Shown here one piece after another: positions 1-13,902 of a DNA stretch of 64,000 nucleotides. Each line of letters starts with the position of its first letter. Position 1 is the first letter of the stretch. The notes under the pieces are model-generated. The model was not told the origin of the DNA. It saw only the letters and a list, made by a program, of their open reading frames with translations, and did not search any database. A program made the translations under genes and the position numbers. Location of the stretch: NCBI GenBank assembly GCA_008360955.1, contig LUCM01000191.1, forward strand, positions 1 to 64,000, read 5' to 3'. This stretch comes from Fasciolopsis buskii. Lineage: Eukaryota; Platyhelminthes; Trematoda; Plagiorchiida; Fasciolidae.

Positions 1-2130
1 TCTGCGTAAATCCTACGGTCGCATAGCTTTCTCCATTTCCCAGTTTCGACTCCTACACCCTGGAGACCTCCTAAAGCATCGTCCATCACCTCGTCCATGA
101 CGAAGTTGAATAGGAGTGAAGAAATGGAACACTCTTGTCGAACGCCGCTAGCCGTTGCGAATGAACTTGATAGTTCACCGTATACTCTCACGCGACCACA
201 AATGTGCGAGTACAATGCTCGCAACAGGTTCACAAACTTCGTGCATACCCACCTTTCCGGTGGAGAAGCACTGAAGTAAGTTGGCCGTTCATCCACCTAG
301 TCGAAAAAACACCTTTCAAGTCGAGAAAGACTACGGATCGTAGGGCGCCGGGTGCGTATGGCGTGTTTTGAGTATTCTGTCGAAGAGTGAATATCTCGTC
401 GATGCAAACTCGATCTGGCCGAAGTCCGGCGGATATTACTCTCACGACTAGGTGTCAAGCGGCGCAGTATTATCGAAGCTAACACCTTAGTAACTATTGG
501 AATTAAACTAACCCACGATGATTGCTGCAGTCACTTCGTGTACCCTTCTTGAAGATGGATATAAGCAATGACTCACCCCACGATAGCGGGATACGCTCCT
601 CGCTCCAAATATCACGAAGCAAGGCAGGTAAGTGATTTCATCAGCACCTGCCGCCCAATTTTGAGAGAATAGGGGGGAAGGTCGGTCGGGACCGCAGCTT
701 CTTCCCCTTTCAGAAGCCGAATATTCGACTCACTTCCACTCCGTTGGGGGATCAAGTGGCACGTCCAAGGATCACAGCCTCCAGAACATCGGGACATAAA
801 TACGTTAGCGTGTGGCCACGTTAAACTGATCTTGAAATGCTCTTGCCCAACGGCCCAGTCTTTCTGTCTACCATGACGAAGCTCTCCATTTTTATTCGAC
901 ACACGACCTTCACTAACCGAAGTTCGCCGCAAACGCCTGTCGCGTATAAGCTTAAACAGGTCTTGCCTGTTACCTGAAAGCGGACGCCACTTCCATCTCT
1001 TCGGCTACGCTTAAACCCAACAGTTTTGCAGTAATCCTTGCAGGCTTATCGTCAACTGACGCCGCAACTGCCGATGCATCTTATCATTTCCTTGCAGTTT
1101 AGCGGCCAGCTCGCGTTTTTGCTTCCATTAGACCAACGACCCTTTGCGAGAAATCCAGTGTCTTTGATGGAATGCTAGATCTAGAACCGCAGACGAAATC
1201 TGCTGACAAATGCATAACAGCTTAATTTGCATCCCACTGATCGTCTACATTTGCTCGCTGGTCAAATTCTTTTAGTTCCTCGGACAGTTTCTTGTTCGTA
1301 GGTGGTTGCAAACAGCCCAATCAACAAAACGTTCGACAGCCAATCGCATTTGTGGCCTGCGTCGATGGCCATTCAGCTGCAGTAAAAAATCGCATTAAAA
1401 CTAACGCATGGTGCCGATTCGACGTTACGTGGTCCAGTATGATCTACAGTTTCTGGACCAGGGAACCGCGCAACGGAGCTAACTGCGATGTGGTCAATCT
1501 GACTCAGTGTTACCTGTCGAGCTAAAGCGGCATGGTCGCAGTGCGACGCAAACTGTTGTGTCGCAAATTCGTACCAGATTAGGAATAAATGATTTATCTG
1601 CCACAGAAATTGGAGGAGTCTTTCCCCGTGTCTGTTCGCTTGTGCAAGCAAAGGCGCATCGCCACCTAAACAGGACTTCCAATTGCACTCAGTTTTCCAA
1701 CTTGCTGCATTAAAGTTCACCTGCTCATACAATGTCAGAGCGTTTGCTTCTTCCGAACAAGAGTGCACGAGGTTATCGTTTAAAACTCGTCTGTCTCTCC
1801 ATGTCTGTTGCTGCAATGTCTGTTTTAAGAGCTTTTGCCGAGATAACAAATAAAACTACGCCTAACACTACTATCCTTTCGGACGCCGACTGATCCCTTG
1901 CAGTCTCATGGCACACAAGCGACTATTGACTGGGAAATCCAATCAAAAGGGCTGCTTCCAGCTTCTCATCAAGACTATTTTCCTACACCACGTTGACCCA
2001 CAGCTTGAAGCTTGCATTTGTCTCCTGCAATGTGCAGAAAATGTCTTGACGAGACAATAGGCGCAGTTAGCTGAAGCCCTGAATTCATGTTTTCACTCAC
2101 GCAACAGGACATACAGTCGAAGTGATCGAC
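1..2130 (-). mobile_element. RTE-type non-LTR retrotransposon, degraded (copy A)
   Basis: Minus-strand reading in shifting frames gives RT fragments at 1-445 (RVCIDEIFTLRQ, VVFLDLKG, RVYGELSSSFATASGVRQE, LLFNFVMDEVMDDA) and endonuclease fragments at about 1370-1850 (SQIDHIAVSS followed by a VDHTGPRNVESAP stretch). These match RTE-clade ORFs in order EN then RT. The element runs off the left edge, so its 3' end is missing. Many frameshifts and stops show it is dead. It lies in a PDE4 intron in the same orientation as the gene. A related copy lies at 57.1-59.15 kb. Confidence 0.8.
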
Positions 2131-3574
2131 TGTCAGAGCCAAAAACATGCCTGGTGGCCAGCCGCATTAAAGTGCACCCATGAAGGAACCCAGATGCAGG
2201 TGTTAACGAAGCTAGAGAAAATGTGAAGCGAAGCAGACTGAGGAAACCCACCTACTACATACTTGACAATATAAACCGTATGCTGAGTATCCGGGCGTTT
2301 ATCAATGGAGGATTTACTATGGTAGCGAAGGGACAAACAGAATGGGTTGGAGACAGAAGAGGACCGGTTGAATAAAAGAAGAGGGAAACTCTGCAGCAGT
2401 AGCATACTTATTCACTTACCCACCCCGCTTGTCGATTGCAATGGCAGCGCGGGTTCCGTGATTATCCTGGCGCGACGGACCCGATGCGTATGGAATTAAT
2501 TTTTAGGCGTGTAAAACTCATGGGGAATAATGGACGAGGTACTGCTAGGGAAAGTCCAGCCGCTAAGCAGGGAAGAACGAATTTGGGTTCCTCAACCAAA
2601 GCCTTTGGTTCTGACAAGAAACCTGGCCCGCAAGGCAGCGAGGAATAGCTGAGTGGAGGCCCCAGTCTACTTTGGATCAATTAGTCTTCCACTTGTTTTT
2701 TACGACTGAGCTGGCTAACTCAGATCAACCCCAAAATTGGGGGACCAAGAGGACTTACTTCGTTCAAGGCCCTCCTACCCATTGACCTTCAGGCATGACT
2801 GGCGTCTTCGGATTGGAGATAAAGCCATCCTGTATAGCTCGTGGGATCATGGAGGCACACAAGCCGTCACACCACGTCAAGGTGTAGTCTCATTGTGACT
2901 ATTGTAGAGGCAAATGGGAGAAAGTGACCATTAGGACCAGTACGGTAATGCTTGCGTTACTGAAGCAAGGAACTAAATCGGAAGCGTAAATATCAATCTT
3001 TCGGGAAGTGAAAAATTGCTCTGAACGATGAATGGGACTCAGTCCTGCAAGCAGCTATCATACGTGGATCAAACACATACTAATGTGAGAAAGTTGGGGA
3101 GAGAACGGACATAACATTTCAATTCCCATGAAGACTGGGCCAACCAGGAAAATTTTCGTAGATTCTAGTACGATCGTTATTATGACAAGCATTGTATGAG
3201 GGGTTACAATAATCCATGTGCTCGGCGGAATTAAACTGTCCTTTCCACAGGGTTTTTCTTACTAATATTGCACTGTTAATAATGTACCAAATCCGGTGGT
3301 TTTTTTCATTTTTTGAGCATTATTCGGCAATACTTTTCTTTCCATTCAAATATGATAAAAAACCCGAAGCCATCCCCTCTTACAGGTTTGCATGTTTGGT
3401 TTCAGTGATGCATTTCGGGCAGAATCAAGTCTTTTCAACTGAACTTACTCAAGCACTTAAAAAACTAGTTTAGAAAATGAATTCTTTCTCCTTAGTCTAC
3501 TTATGTGAAAACAGTTTCATCCCAGGCTGAAAATAAACACAACAGTTAGATTTAAACAAAAAAGATCGACTCAC
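2131..3574. other. PDE4 intronic sequence, no confident feature
   Basis: No PDE4 exon, RNA gene or clear mobile-element domain was recognised. The short plus-strand frame at 2436-2648 and its mirror on the minus strand have no recognisable domain. Repeat-derived sequence is likely between about 2430 and 3000, but I cannot name a family. Confidence 0.5.
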
Positions 3575-3757
3575 TTGAGTAGTACCGACACATGCATTTT
3601 GTCGATCACACATCGGGCTAATTTCCAGACCGGCTTCACGTTCACGATCGCCTTGGCGAAACATTTCTTCCATAATCCGATCAACCCATTGTTGGTACAT
3701 TGGTAACGGTTTGGTCGGATTTCCCAAATCGGATGCATGGACCAATGATTCGAGTAT
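3575..3757 (-). CDS. PDE4: PDE4 exon: [10 protein letters not shown] to the invariant glutamine
   Basis: A 183-nt exon (61 codons, phase 0/0) encodes [20 protein letters not shown], then [20 protein letters not shown] and [17 protein letters not shown]. The aspartate of ASDL is a metal ligand. The last codon (CAA) is the invariant purine-binding glutamine, equivalent to Q369 in PDE4D numbering, and lies directly before the donor GTGAGT. The acceptor (AATACAG) is preceded by a CTC-repeat pyrimidine tract. The next exon, which should start VGFIDY, is not seen in 1-3574 and is presumed outside the window. Confidence 0.95.
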
Positions 3758-6700
3758 CTGTATTCCCACGGGAAGCACGAGGACAGGGAAGAAGAGGAGG
3801 AGGAGGAGGAGGAGGAGGATAAGAAATCGGTCCGAGTTTAGACTAACATTGCTTTTGTTTAGAAATAACGAAAATTTTGAGAGAATGGCCCTTTCTGTCA
3901 TCCGATCCGGCTGAACCAACTGTCGTTATCTTCTGTCAGTGATATAGCTGGGGGGGGTTAAACCGGAGGCTTCCCATTTTGGCAACTCTTCTTCTAATGA
4001 CACATGCTGGAAAATGATACGGTTACCAAAGTGTGTTCATTATTTTCTGACCAATAGATCAGTCAGTGAAACTGTATCTGAAAATGACCAAAATACACTG
4101 ACGAAAGTGGACCATTCTGCCGGCTTTTAGAACATCTTGTTTCAAGCGTATGAAACTTAGTAGACTACGCTAGTTGGGTCACGTGTTGCGTATGACGAAC
4201 ACTTGTCTACCGTACCATGCCCTATTTTGTGTTCCTCCTAAGGAATGGAAGAAGCCATGTGGAGGTCAACAGATGATGTGGCAACGCGGGATGAGAAAAT
4301 GTACAAGCGAAGTTAGGTAAAGTAAGTTTGTCTCACGGCCTTCGTGGTTGGGTCCGAAAGGGACTCGTCCGACTTGCTGGGCTGGAGACAACTGAGGGAT
4401 AGGCGGTGAACCGTTGAACAGTGGCGATTGTGTTATCATTTTCTATGGGATTCAGAATGATTTGAAAACACGTGGTTTTGTACAGAGACTGTGTTCCGTG
4501 ATGTTGGCTACAAGCATCATCTTATTCTTTTCCCGTCTGTGTAGGTCCACTCCCTGTTCCCGTTGGATACTCACTCTTTTTATATAAACGTGTAACTCTG
4601 GAACAAGCAGCGGTCAGTGAGACTTGCCTTGCTGTTTAACGTGAATGATGATGATGATGATGATGATGTTCATTTCATATTGTCGTTTTGGAACCTTCTG
4701 TTGCAAATTTTCGATTTCTGTTTCCACTTAAGTTAGCCAACTCCAATGGTCTTTTCGTGCTGGCAAATGCGAGTGAATTTCCCATGCGAACACTACAAAC
4801 ACAACCGCGATGTGCATAAAAGTCACCGGGATAAAACGAAAGAGGTTACAACAGAAGAATAAACAAACACGAATAAAGAAACGTGAATACAGCCAATGTA
4901 ACCTCTTGGTGGACGGAAGCTCTAAAATCGTTCAGTCTTCGTTTGCGATTTTCGCGTGCACGAAGAAGGCAGGGACTAAGGCTATGGCGGCAGATGAAGT
5001 TACCCGAGAGGATCCGTTTAAACATGAGACGAATCAAGGCATGAGAAAAATGCCTTGCACAGTGCTGTGTGCAGACGGTGCTTGCGTTCGGTGGCACATC
5101 GCTTGGAAATCTATGGCAGACTTAAAGATGCATTTAGAAGAACGAAATCTGCAAGTTTAATTCCGACAATTCCGTTGCAACGTGGAAATAATTTTATGGA
5201 TCGCACGATAAGATTGACATAGTCCTGTTCCCCAACGGCGGAGCAGTAGAGCTAGGTGGTAAGAATGCATAACGTACCAAATTTGAGGTTAGTTGTCTTA
5301 GGTGTTCTGTGATTCTTCGGTCTAACGCACAAAATAGAAAATCTGCATATCGTGTGAAACAGATTCGACGTGTTTTTGGTCCACGAAGGATTGTGGGTTG
5401 AAGCAAAACCAGCGCAACTGACGGAGGAATCTTTTCGAATGCATTCGCTGTTCGCTGATTGCAGTAGAAGGTCGCGGGGGCAGCTCTGCGCCGATCAACT
5501 ACTTACAGATGCCCTACGATTCATTACCGTGCATTCGCTATTGTACACTTCTTCGCCGCTGTGCTGACCGGAAACGATGAGGTCACAAGACAAACACTAC
5601 TTCCGATCAATTAGTTGACATAAATGTGTTAATTTGGTCATAGTTTCAATGAACAGCAAAAGTTTTGCCAGGACTAAAAGTGGGCTCTTTTCACGGATTG
5701 TCACCCACGTCAAGCCTCATTTAGCTGTCTCAGCCATGCCTCTTATCTGAGTTGATTCCAAACATGGCAATCTGAGAGAATGACGACCAAACCGATAGAC
5801 AAACAGACAGACAATGTTTGGGCTGAAATCTATGGCTAAATGTGGCAGTGAAACAGTTGAGATAACTTACAGAACACAAGCATCAAACATGCAAGCAAAC
5901 AGCGTGACAGACGAGGGACAAAATGAAGCGCGGCAAGTTCCCTGGCCGTCGGGAATGACCAAACTCACGAACGGAAAAGGACAGCCAACAGTCGAACGAA
6001 CGGCCGAACGAGGGACAAGACAAACAAAACTATATGAACTCACAAACCTGAATGCGTGAGGAGTATGTGTCCAAATTGATCACGTTTGACCCCGAGGCAC
6101 GCTGACTCTCGACCATCGTTTTCAGATCGGCCAATAATGACATATGTTTGGACATGTCGGTTGAGAGCACCTGGATGAAAGACAGAAGGTGCGTATGAGC
6201 ATGTGAACTCGGGTAGGGAGGAACAAAACCGACTAAGTGGGCAGCTGGATTATGGAATTTGCGAGTGGTGTAGGTGGGTAATATGACAAATAGACTACAC
6301 CAGTAATAGATCATCTGTGACCTGAAAATGGAAATTAGTTGCCTGAGCTATTGGTTCGTCTATCGATCTGCCTGGTCCCTTGGTAAGGTTTTTCTAACTC
6401 CAGACAGCTGTGATGTGTATGATATCATAAGATCTTTAGACCGTCCGGGTTACACAGTATATAGACTGACAACTGGCCAGTCGATTTGTGAAGTTAATGG
6501 AACTACTGTGCCCTGTTTCAGTCAATCCACTTTTAACGCTACTTTATTCATTTTTTCGACTTTTGTCATTCCTGGAATTCGTATTCGGAAATAATTTAAC
6601 GAATTAGTGCCTCGACCTAACTATTTCATAAACCACCTCCAAGATACAGCGCCAACGAGTAATACTTACGACTTCGCTCCAATAGGAACACACTTTTTAC

Positions 6701-9700
6701 AAGTCACGTGAAAACATACAATATGGCCGACTTTTGTACTTCCGGAAACCGTGATTTCTCAACTGTTCCAGTCCTATCCCAATCAGCCTAATCGTGCCGT
6801 AATTGATTGAGATTTGTTGCTTCCGGGCAGGGAAGAGAGATGGTTGGGATGATCGATATGAAATCACTGTCACATGCAACGGTATAGATGAGATTTAGTA
6901 AAGACTAATTCAACACACACACACACACGCACACACGCACAGGATGGAGAATGAAAGCCCCTCACTTGCCACTGCACCGTTGTTTGTTCTGAGCAGATCG
7001 AAGTGTAGAAAGCCGGAATGAAAGAACTATTCACCAATATTTTGTCTAATCGTGACATGTATATAGGATTAGTGAAACGGACATCTAAGAATACTTCTAT
7101 GGGTGTTGTTGTCAACAGCTTGTTCAACTTCCTCGTTCCGATTGATGATTTCCAGCGAGGATGAATCAACTACACTTAGTTTCTAAAGCGTGAGTTGAAC
7201 GCCTGTACCACATGATAAACGGTTTATTGAACCTTAGCTTGGTTCACTGTTAACACTGATTAAGTAGCCCAACCCGACCTGTCAGGTTTATTGCTTTTCT
7301 CATCTTTTGAGCATCTGTAGACAAATCATCATCAATGGGAGTTGATTACTGTGGATTTGTGACCAATGATCATACAGATGAGTGGCGAGTAGACTCTACT
7401 CGGTGCCCAAGACTTTTCACTCGCATATTTTCGTCTCTGATTCGCATTCCAGTTTTGTTTTTTTGAGGTGGCGAATAGACACTACTGTTTTTTTTTCAAT
7501 CAATGTGCTTCTATGATTTCTTAATGATGAGTTGAGCGCGAATACCACAAAGTAAGTAATTTTGTGACCCTTCAAAATTACTCACTAACATTAGATACAC
7601 TGATCGTTTTCCATCATCCTAATGACCAGTTTCGTTGTTACTCGGTATCTTTGATCATGGATTGTTTGTTCTGATCTGTTCGGATTTCTGAGCATCGAGC
7701 AAAACGATTTCAAACACATCCAAAAGAATTATATCGGTTCGTTTAAAAGGATACCATTTAAGAAATTATATGCGTCATCTTATATGGCGTTAATGGTAGT
7801 GAGCACGCAAAGAGCAGAAACGATGCTTACAGAAAATCGGGGATTCTTTGAGGAGAGCCATCCGAATGGCTTCATATCACTTTGGTTGCTATGACAATCA
7901 GAGTTATAAAATGTGAACTTGAATTAAGTGAAATCGATACAAATGTCAAGAACATGAAGCGAACTGATTAATTGTAATTCACCATGCAGGAAATTCGTTA
8001 TCTGTACTCTAAAACTTGTTTTCTCGTTCGTCACCAATGGTTGAAGCATGTCCCATAATTCGGTCTTTTTTGTTGCCACGGGCTAATTGATTTCGTTTCT
8101 TTACCTGGCTACGGAGTGATGAAAAACGCCGTGTTCTGAAATAGCGAAATGTCGTCTAAGCTACCGAGATACCGTGAAATTGAATAATCCGCTAAATTCA
8201 TTAGCCTACCTAGAAAATAATTAGAAGAAATCTTTACCGTACGTTGTTGTTGGACCGTATTTCAATAGCCTAAGTTTCACAATCTGCTCAAGATTGATAC
8301 GACCATAGGCGAAACATGTTCAAGCATAATCGACAGAACAAGAAACCTTGGGGAAAATTTTACCCGAAACACATCAGTTCTCCGGCACTCACCAGACTGA
8401 TGACCATTTTGCGAAACAATTGTCTTTGGGTCCGGCTAAACTGAGCGGAAAAATCGCATTCGGGTTCATTGTGCAAGAGATTGAACGCGACAAACAAATG
8501 ATGATTTTCCAGTACAGAACTATCATTGTATAATAGGGCCAGTTCGCTGTCTGTCAACCGAACAGACGGGGTTAGGACGTGCCCCGAGTGGATGAGCCAA
8601 GAAAGGGTGGAGAAAGCAAGTATATGATTGACACAATCTGTTAAGAACAAGTGATCACAATTTGTCAAAACCTGACTAAACTGGTTCAACATTGTCATCC
8701 GGCGTTTCGCTGCCAGCGAATGCCTTCTATCCTTCGCATTTAGACCATAGGGGATAGCAAGACGAATATGACAAACGAAATGCATTTTATGCCCGGAAGT
8801 ACATGCAGAAAAAATTGTTCATTTCCTAGATTGTTCATCGTCACAAAAAACCTAAATCGAAGAAACGTCTGTTGTAGAAGAAGGCGTCAGCGACCGTGAG
8901 GCAACACAATTCAAAGAAATGAGGACGTTCTGTTAGGCCCGTTCTCCCAGGTGACAAATTCAGTTTGTGCAATCAACCAACGGATAAGGAAATGACAAAT
9001 TTACAGTAGTCCAGAAAAATCCGGTTTACATGTTATTCACCAGCGCACACCGAGATTATTTCGTGCCCAAATTCGTCCATGGCTCACTATACGAAAGACA
9101 ATCTGCGAATTCTAATATTATCATTACTGTCCGGTATATAAAAAAAATACTAGATGCCCGTTAAAAGTAAGCAGAGAATGTTGCCCAAACTGTCTCCTGA
9201 ACCCGGTGCAATCGGAGTATCTCTAACATCAGTCCGCAACATCAACAGGAGTTGACATCTATTTTTCGACGGACACGTTCCCTTCTCCTTGGTAATAAAG
9301 TCAGGCTGCGAATAGTTTTGTCAGATCGGAAACCACGTTTGTGACAAACTCCCGACCGGTGACGACCAGACGGACAGGGTGCTAGCATTCGAAAGTGAAG
9401 TTCTTCGGTTTGACTCCTCCATTGCCTATCAACTCCCCCATAGGGGCAGCCATCTGTAGGCCGCGGTCTACCTGTTGGAAATAATGCATACTGTTATTTC
9501 ATTAATAAGAGAAGTAGCAGATAAAAGACAAAACTTTCATTCTGTTGTATGAACAGTCTATCGCTTCTCATATTTGACTCTGACTATCATTTTCCTCACT
9601 TCTACTTTATTTGTTACCTACGTGTTCACACGGTTCTTTAGCCGGTTCAATTCACATGTTGCATTTAACCTGCAGAGTTCGCAGCGCGGCCACATTAGTA

Positions 9701-12700
9701 TATTATGACGCACCCGGGGTAAATTCATTTTGTTAGCTACATTGCATCGATTGTTTCTTCTGGATGTCTACATGAAAAGCAGCGACAGAAAGGTACTCCC
9801 GGTGCGTTATCGACACTTCCTTCGAAAGGATGAGAGTAGTTTCATTACCACGATAAATTCCCGGGAATTTGATTAAGATCGTCTTGCACTGGGTGTACAG
9901 ATGGAAACATCTTGGTCTATTTCCACAGTCAATTTTTCCGCTTTTCTGTTTTCTTAGTAACGTATACTTTTCTCGTGTGCGGAACAAGTTTATCCCTATT
10001 CGAGTTTTTTCAGGTGAGCAACAGCTAGTGGAAAATTTTATTACCTTTGCCCTTAGATATAATGGTTCACTGAGCATCCCTCTGTTTGCAGGGCAGAATG
10101 GTTGTAGTTGGTGGATATTTCACAAAAAATAGATGGTATATCAAGTTACTAAGTAGCCCGGCGAACTGATACCGGACGAGTTTTTCTAAATAACTGAACA
10201 TGGCAGAGAAGATAAAATTCAAAATAAATTCCCTAATTGTACATTTCCCATGTTTGTCTGCCACGGGAATCGATTGTTTTGAGCGTCGGTCTGGGACCAC
10301 GCAAAACTAACGTTATTGGATTATGTGATGCTAAGGTGCGATAAGACGGTTAAACCAGTCTCGGATGTGAGTTTGTATTCCCACGAGTAAACCTGGGCAT
10401 ACTTACATGTCTGTCAGTTTTTGTTCTCATTCTAACCCATGTAGACGTTCTGCGAACTTAGTACGGAGATTCCCTGAATTCCATGTCATTATGGTGTTTT
10501 CATGAACGCTGTAGGTAGTTCAGGCTGACAGACACTATGGGTTAGTCTTTCGTCTCCGCGTTATTTCCTAGGCTATTTTGTAATTATGTCAACCCTATTT
10601 GGTAATAGCATCCAACTACTCTCTTGTGATCTCGTTCACACAGACCTGAAAGATAATCCATCCTAAATGAGAATGTCCCGCACACGTACTTTGGGGTCCA
10701 ATATACACCTCCGCCTTCGTCAAAGATCCGCCAGTAAACGTAAACTTGTCAAGTCTTGTGGAAAGGAATTAGGTTCTCACCCGATTTTGACGCATTTCAG
10801 AAATAACATGGACAGTGATTGCTCCGCAAGATGTTTATATAATATCCTCGACCACCGAGATAACCCATAAACAAACGGGCACTTCAAGTGGGAATCGTGT
10901 GATACAGTAATTTGGCTTAGTTACGCCCCATATGAATCCCACCACCAGTTTAGCTCACCGAAATGATGTGTTTAATTCAACCCAAGTTAGTAAACGACCA
11001 CTAGACGCTAACGAATAAACAGGCGTACAGGCGGGTGCGTGCGTGCGCATACGCGCTCACACATGAACACCCACACATTCACTCATAAGCATTGTTGTAA
11101 CAATCAGTTATCCAGTGACGTGGTCATTACTATTGAAACTGCTTTTCGCTTTCTTATACAAACTCGCCAGCGCAATATTCTTTATTGTCCATTGTATGAA
11201 CTAATTGCCTGTGCGTTAGCAACACTGAATCTTCCTACTTTGCAGTCTACTAGGGCTCAACTTAAGGCCACAGACTGTGAAAGTACTCGAAACCTGTTTA
11301 TCTAACTCGTTAGAAGTCGTCAGCGGTGTATTGCCATTGTGCTCTGGTTGGAGTCGAACCTAAGATGAACGACTTTGGTTAGACTACTCTACCGTTAGGA
11401 GGTAAGGATTAGTTCACACATTGTGTCCAAAATCATCGTATGGCGTCTTCACAAAACGGTTGCTACAGTCACGGAGCTTTTGGCTGCATGCATACACCGG
11501 AAACAGTTTGTACTAGGAAGTTGGTAGGAATGTTTTTATCGGGGTTAGGGATAGAAAAGAAAAGCTCAAAATGATTCCAGGGCCCAAACGTTGGTTTGCG
11601 AACGGTTAAGGCGTCCGCGTAGTCGAGTAACGTTCAGTTGCTTCCCCAACAACCGATGAATCGAAATGTCTCTTTTCGAACGGCATGTGCTTTTTCTAAA
11701 CCCGAGGGTACAATCCGTAAACGGACACGTTGTCCTTTGTAACCCACCGGGCATAGGTTCCCATAGTCGACAATACATGTGTTTCTTTGTTCTGCCCATC
11801 TAGATGATCGATTGTCTACAGGTGGGAAGATGAAAATCTTGAAACTTTCAGTGCTGGTCGTATACGGATTGGGGAATTCCAACAAGCGACGCATATGGAA
11901 CTAGTTTTGTCAAGTTGACATTGACGAGTATCGCTCTCTAATCCATACTTTACTTTATAGTGAAACGACAAAACAGGCCATTCTCATAAATACCGTCTGG
12001 GTCAATCAAGGGCTGCTAAATGAGGAAGTTGGCCGGCAGTGTAAAATTTCATTCGTGCCACTTTCATGATGATACTTTATCCTTCTATCCTCTCGACCAC
12101 CGCGGAATATGCGTTCCGCTGCAATAGGACAACCAAATGTCAAGATCAATGCTTGCAGTCAAATAATAACCAGTCGGAATATCTGTGAGCGAACAATCAA
12201 TGAGCAGAGCATACATTCGACCAGTTGAATAGTGACCTACATGCATGATACAAACCAGCATCCGAGAATCGATCACCCAGTTCTATTTAAAGGTCTTAAA
12301 CAGTAGGTCATTAGATTTTTGTGCCGCACAGGATTGGCAATCAATGCGTGGCATTATACCTGTCAATTTTCGAACTGCGTGACATTAGCACTCCAGCCGA
12401 GATTAGGTGGCATCCGATGGAAGGCACTGCAGATTTGAAGAGTTAGTAACCAATGAAATTTTCCCAAATGTTACCTCCCCTCTTATTGCATACACTGTTT
12501 AAAGGCACGATTCAGTCCCGCAGCAGTCTATTTGGGCAGACGAGTGAAAAAGGTTTATTTCTGTCAAAAAAATGAATCATAAATGCATACGGCATGCTAA
12601 GGGTAATGTCAACAACCCCTGGGCGGGTGCATGCGACTTCTTCGGAACCGAGTAACTCTGGATGATGAAATTCCGTGCTAACAAGACGTCCTATTGCAGC

Positions 12701-13855
12701 CTAAGATGTGAACAGACAGATCAGACGATGTGGACAGAATCGATATTGGGGAACAAGCACAAACTGAATTTAGAGGCTTCACAACTGGCCAGGTATAGCA
12801 CATCTTGTACGGTTGTGGGCTGATCCCGGGCAAGCTAAAGCAACCAATAATTTGAAGGATGCGTTCATATAAGGACTGTGTAATCGGGGTGTGGCGATAG
12901 AGGCTAATTTGATGAATTTTATGTCATTGGTTACGCAATCACATTTATCGCCTAAGGTCAAGGTAGGCTGAGAGACATTACCTGGTGTTGTCGAGTCCAC
13001 AGAGAGTTGTGATTCAGGTGAATCACGATCTTTGCTCTTATGGGCAGCATAAAACATTAGCAGGTATTGTTAGAATGTTTTTACCAATGCCTTTTTCACG
13101 CACAGATCTCAGGACGTCCGATCAGCCTTACACTTGAAGAAGACCAAACTCCGATTGCCCTCCCGTTTGAATTCATCAGGGGTGAAGGATATTCCACTCC
13201 ACCGGGGTTTGAACCCGAGCTGGTACGACCACAACGCCACCAGCCGCCGTTCTAGTTCGTCATAACTATCAAAATGTGTTCATACGACGCCCTCGGTGAC
13301 AGTCAACAACACCCTACTGTTTCTTTGTTTGTCTACCTACAAGGGCGATAATAGGATGAAAAGCTTTATTTGTGTTGATTAAATGATGCGATTGTGGGAG
13401 TCACTTGTTGACTGGCATTCGCCTGCCCTTCACTAGCCTCTAATCCAACCAACTTGGGTGATGTTTGCTTGCGAGCATCGACAGTCCCGTTCTGAGTCGA
13501 CTAGCGCAAACTATCCTACAATTGTAAGTGAATCGCACTTAGGCAGTTGTAAAGCACCGAAAACCAGCTTCCTTGTCGCCTTGTCTAAATGCGGAGTTCG
13601 TAAGCATGACAAAATCTAAATGGACCATCACATTCGCATGTTCATACCGAATATGAACCCTTATCGACAACCGAAGTAATTACTATTCACATAAGGCAGC
13701 CCAAACTTTGTACAGAACAAAGTGAATCCAGCCCATTCTACTTCTTGATCAACAGTCCGTGTGTGATGTAGCACCACTTAGGCCAACATTTAACTGGTTT
13801 TCCACCCCCTACGCTAATATCCGGGCAGTCCAATGAATGCCCAACTGACCGGCTG

Positions 13856-13902
<47 letters not shown>

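Larger units (their letters stand above)
3758..6047 (-). other. PDE4: PDE4 intron between the last two exons in the window
   Basis: A GT-AG intron of 2,290 nt. It contains a GGA microsatellite (3791-3820), an RTE 3' end (4130-4668) and otherwise unannotated sequence. The plus-strand 116-codon frame at 4810-5160 shows no domain. Confidence 0.85.
6171..8392 (-). other. PDE4: PDE4 intron
   Basis: 2,222 nt between the TDMSKHM and [11 protein letters not shown] exons. It holds a CA microsatellite (6911-6942) and a decayed copy of SINE family 2 near 7395-7565. Nothing else was recognised. Confidence 0.85.

Noticed and set aside
3497..3919. Full 140-codon minus frame as a single-exon gene
   Set aside because: Only 3575-3757 is PDE4. 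The extra ends are intron: a CTC microsatellite on one side and sequence past a GTGAGT donor on the other.
4810..5160. 116-codon plus frame rich in Lys and Cys
   Set aside because: No domain, no promoter or splice evidence, and it lies in a PDE4 intron next to RTE sequence.
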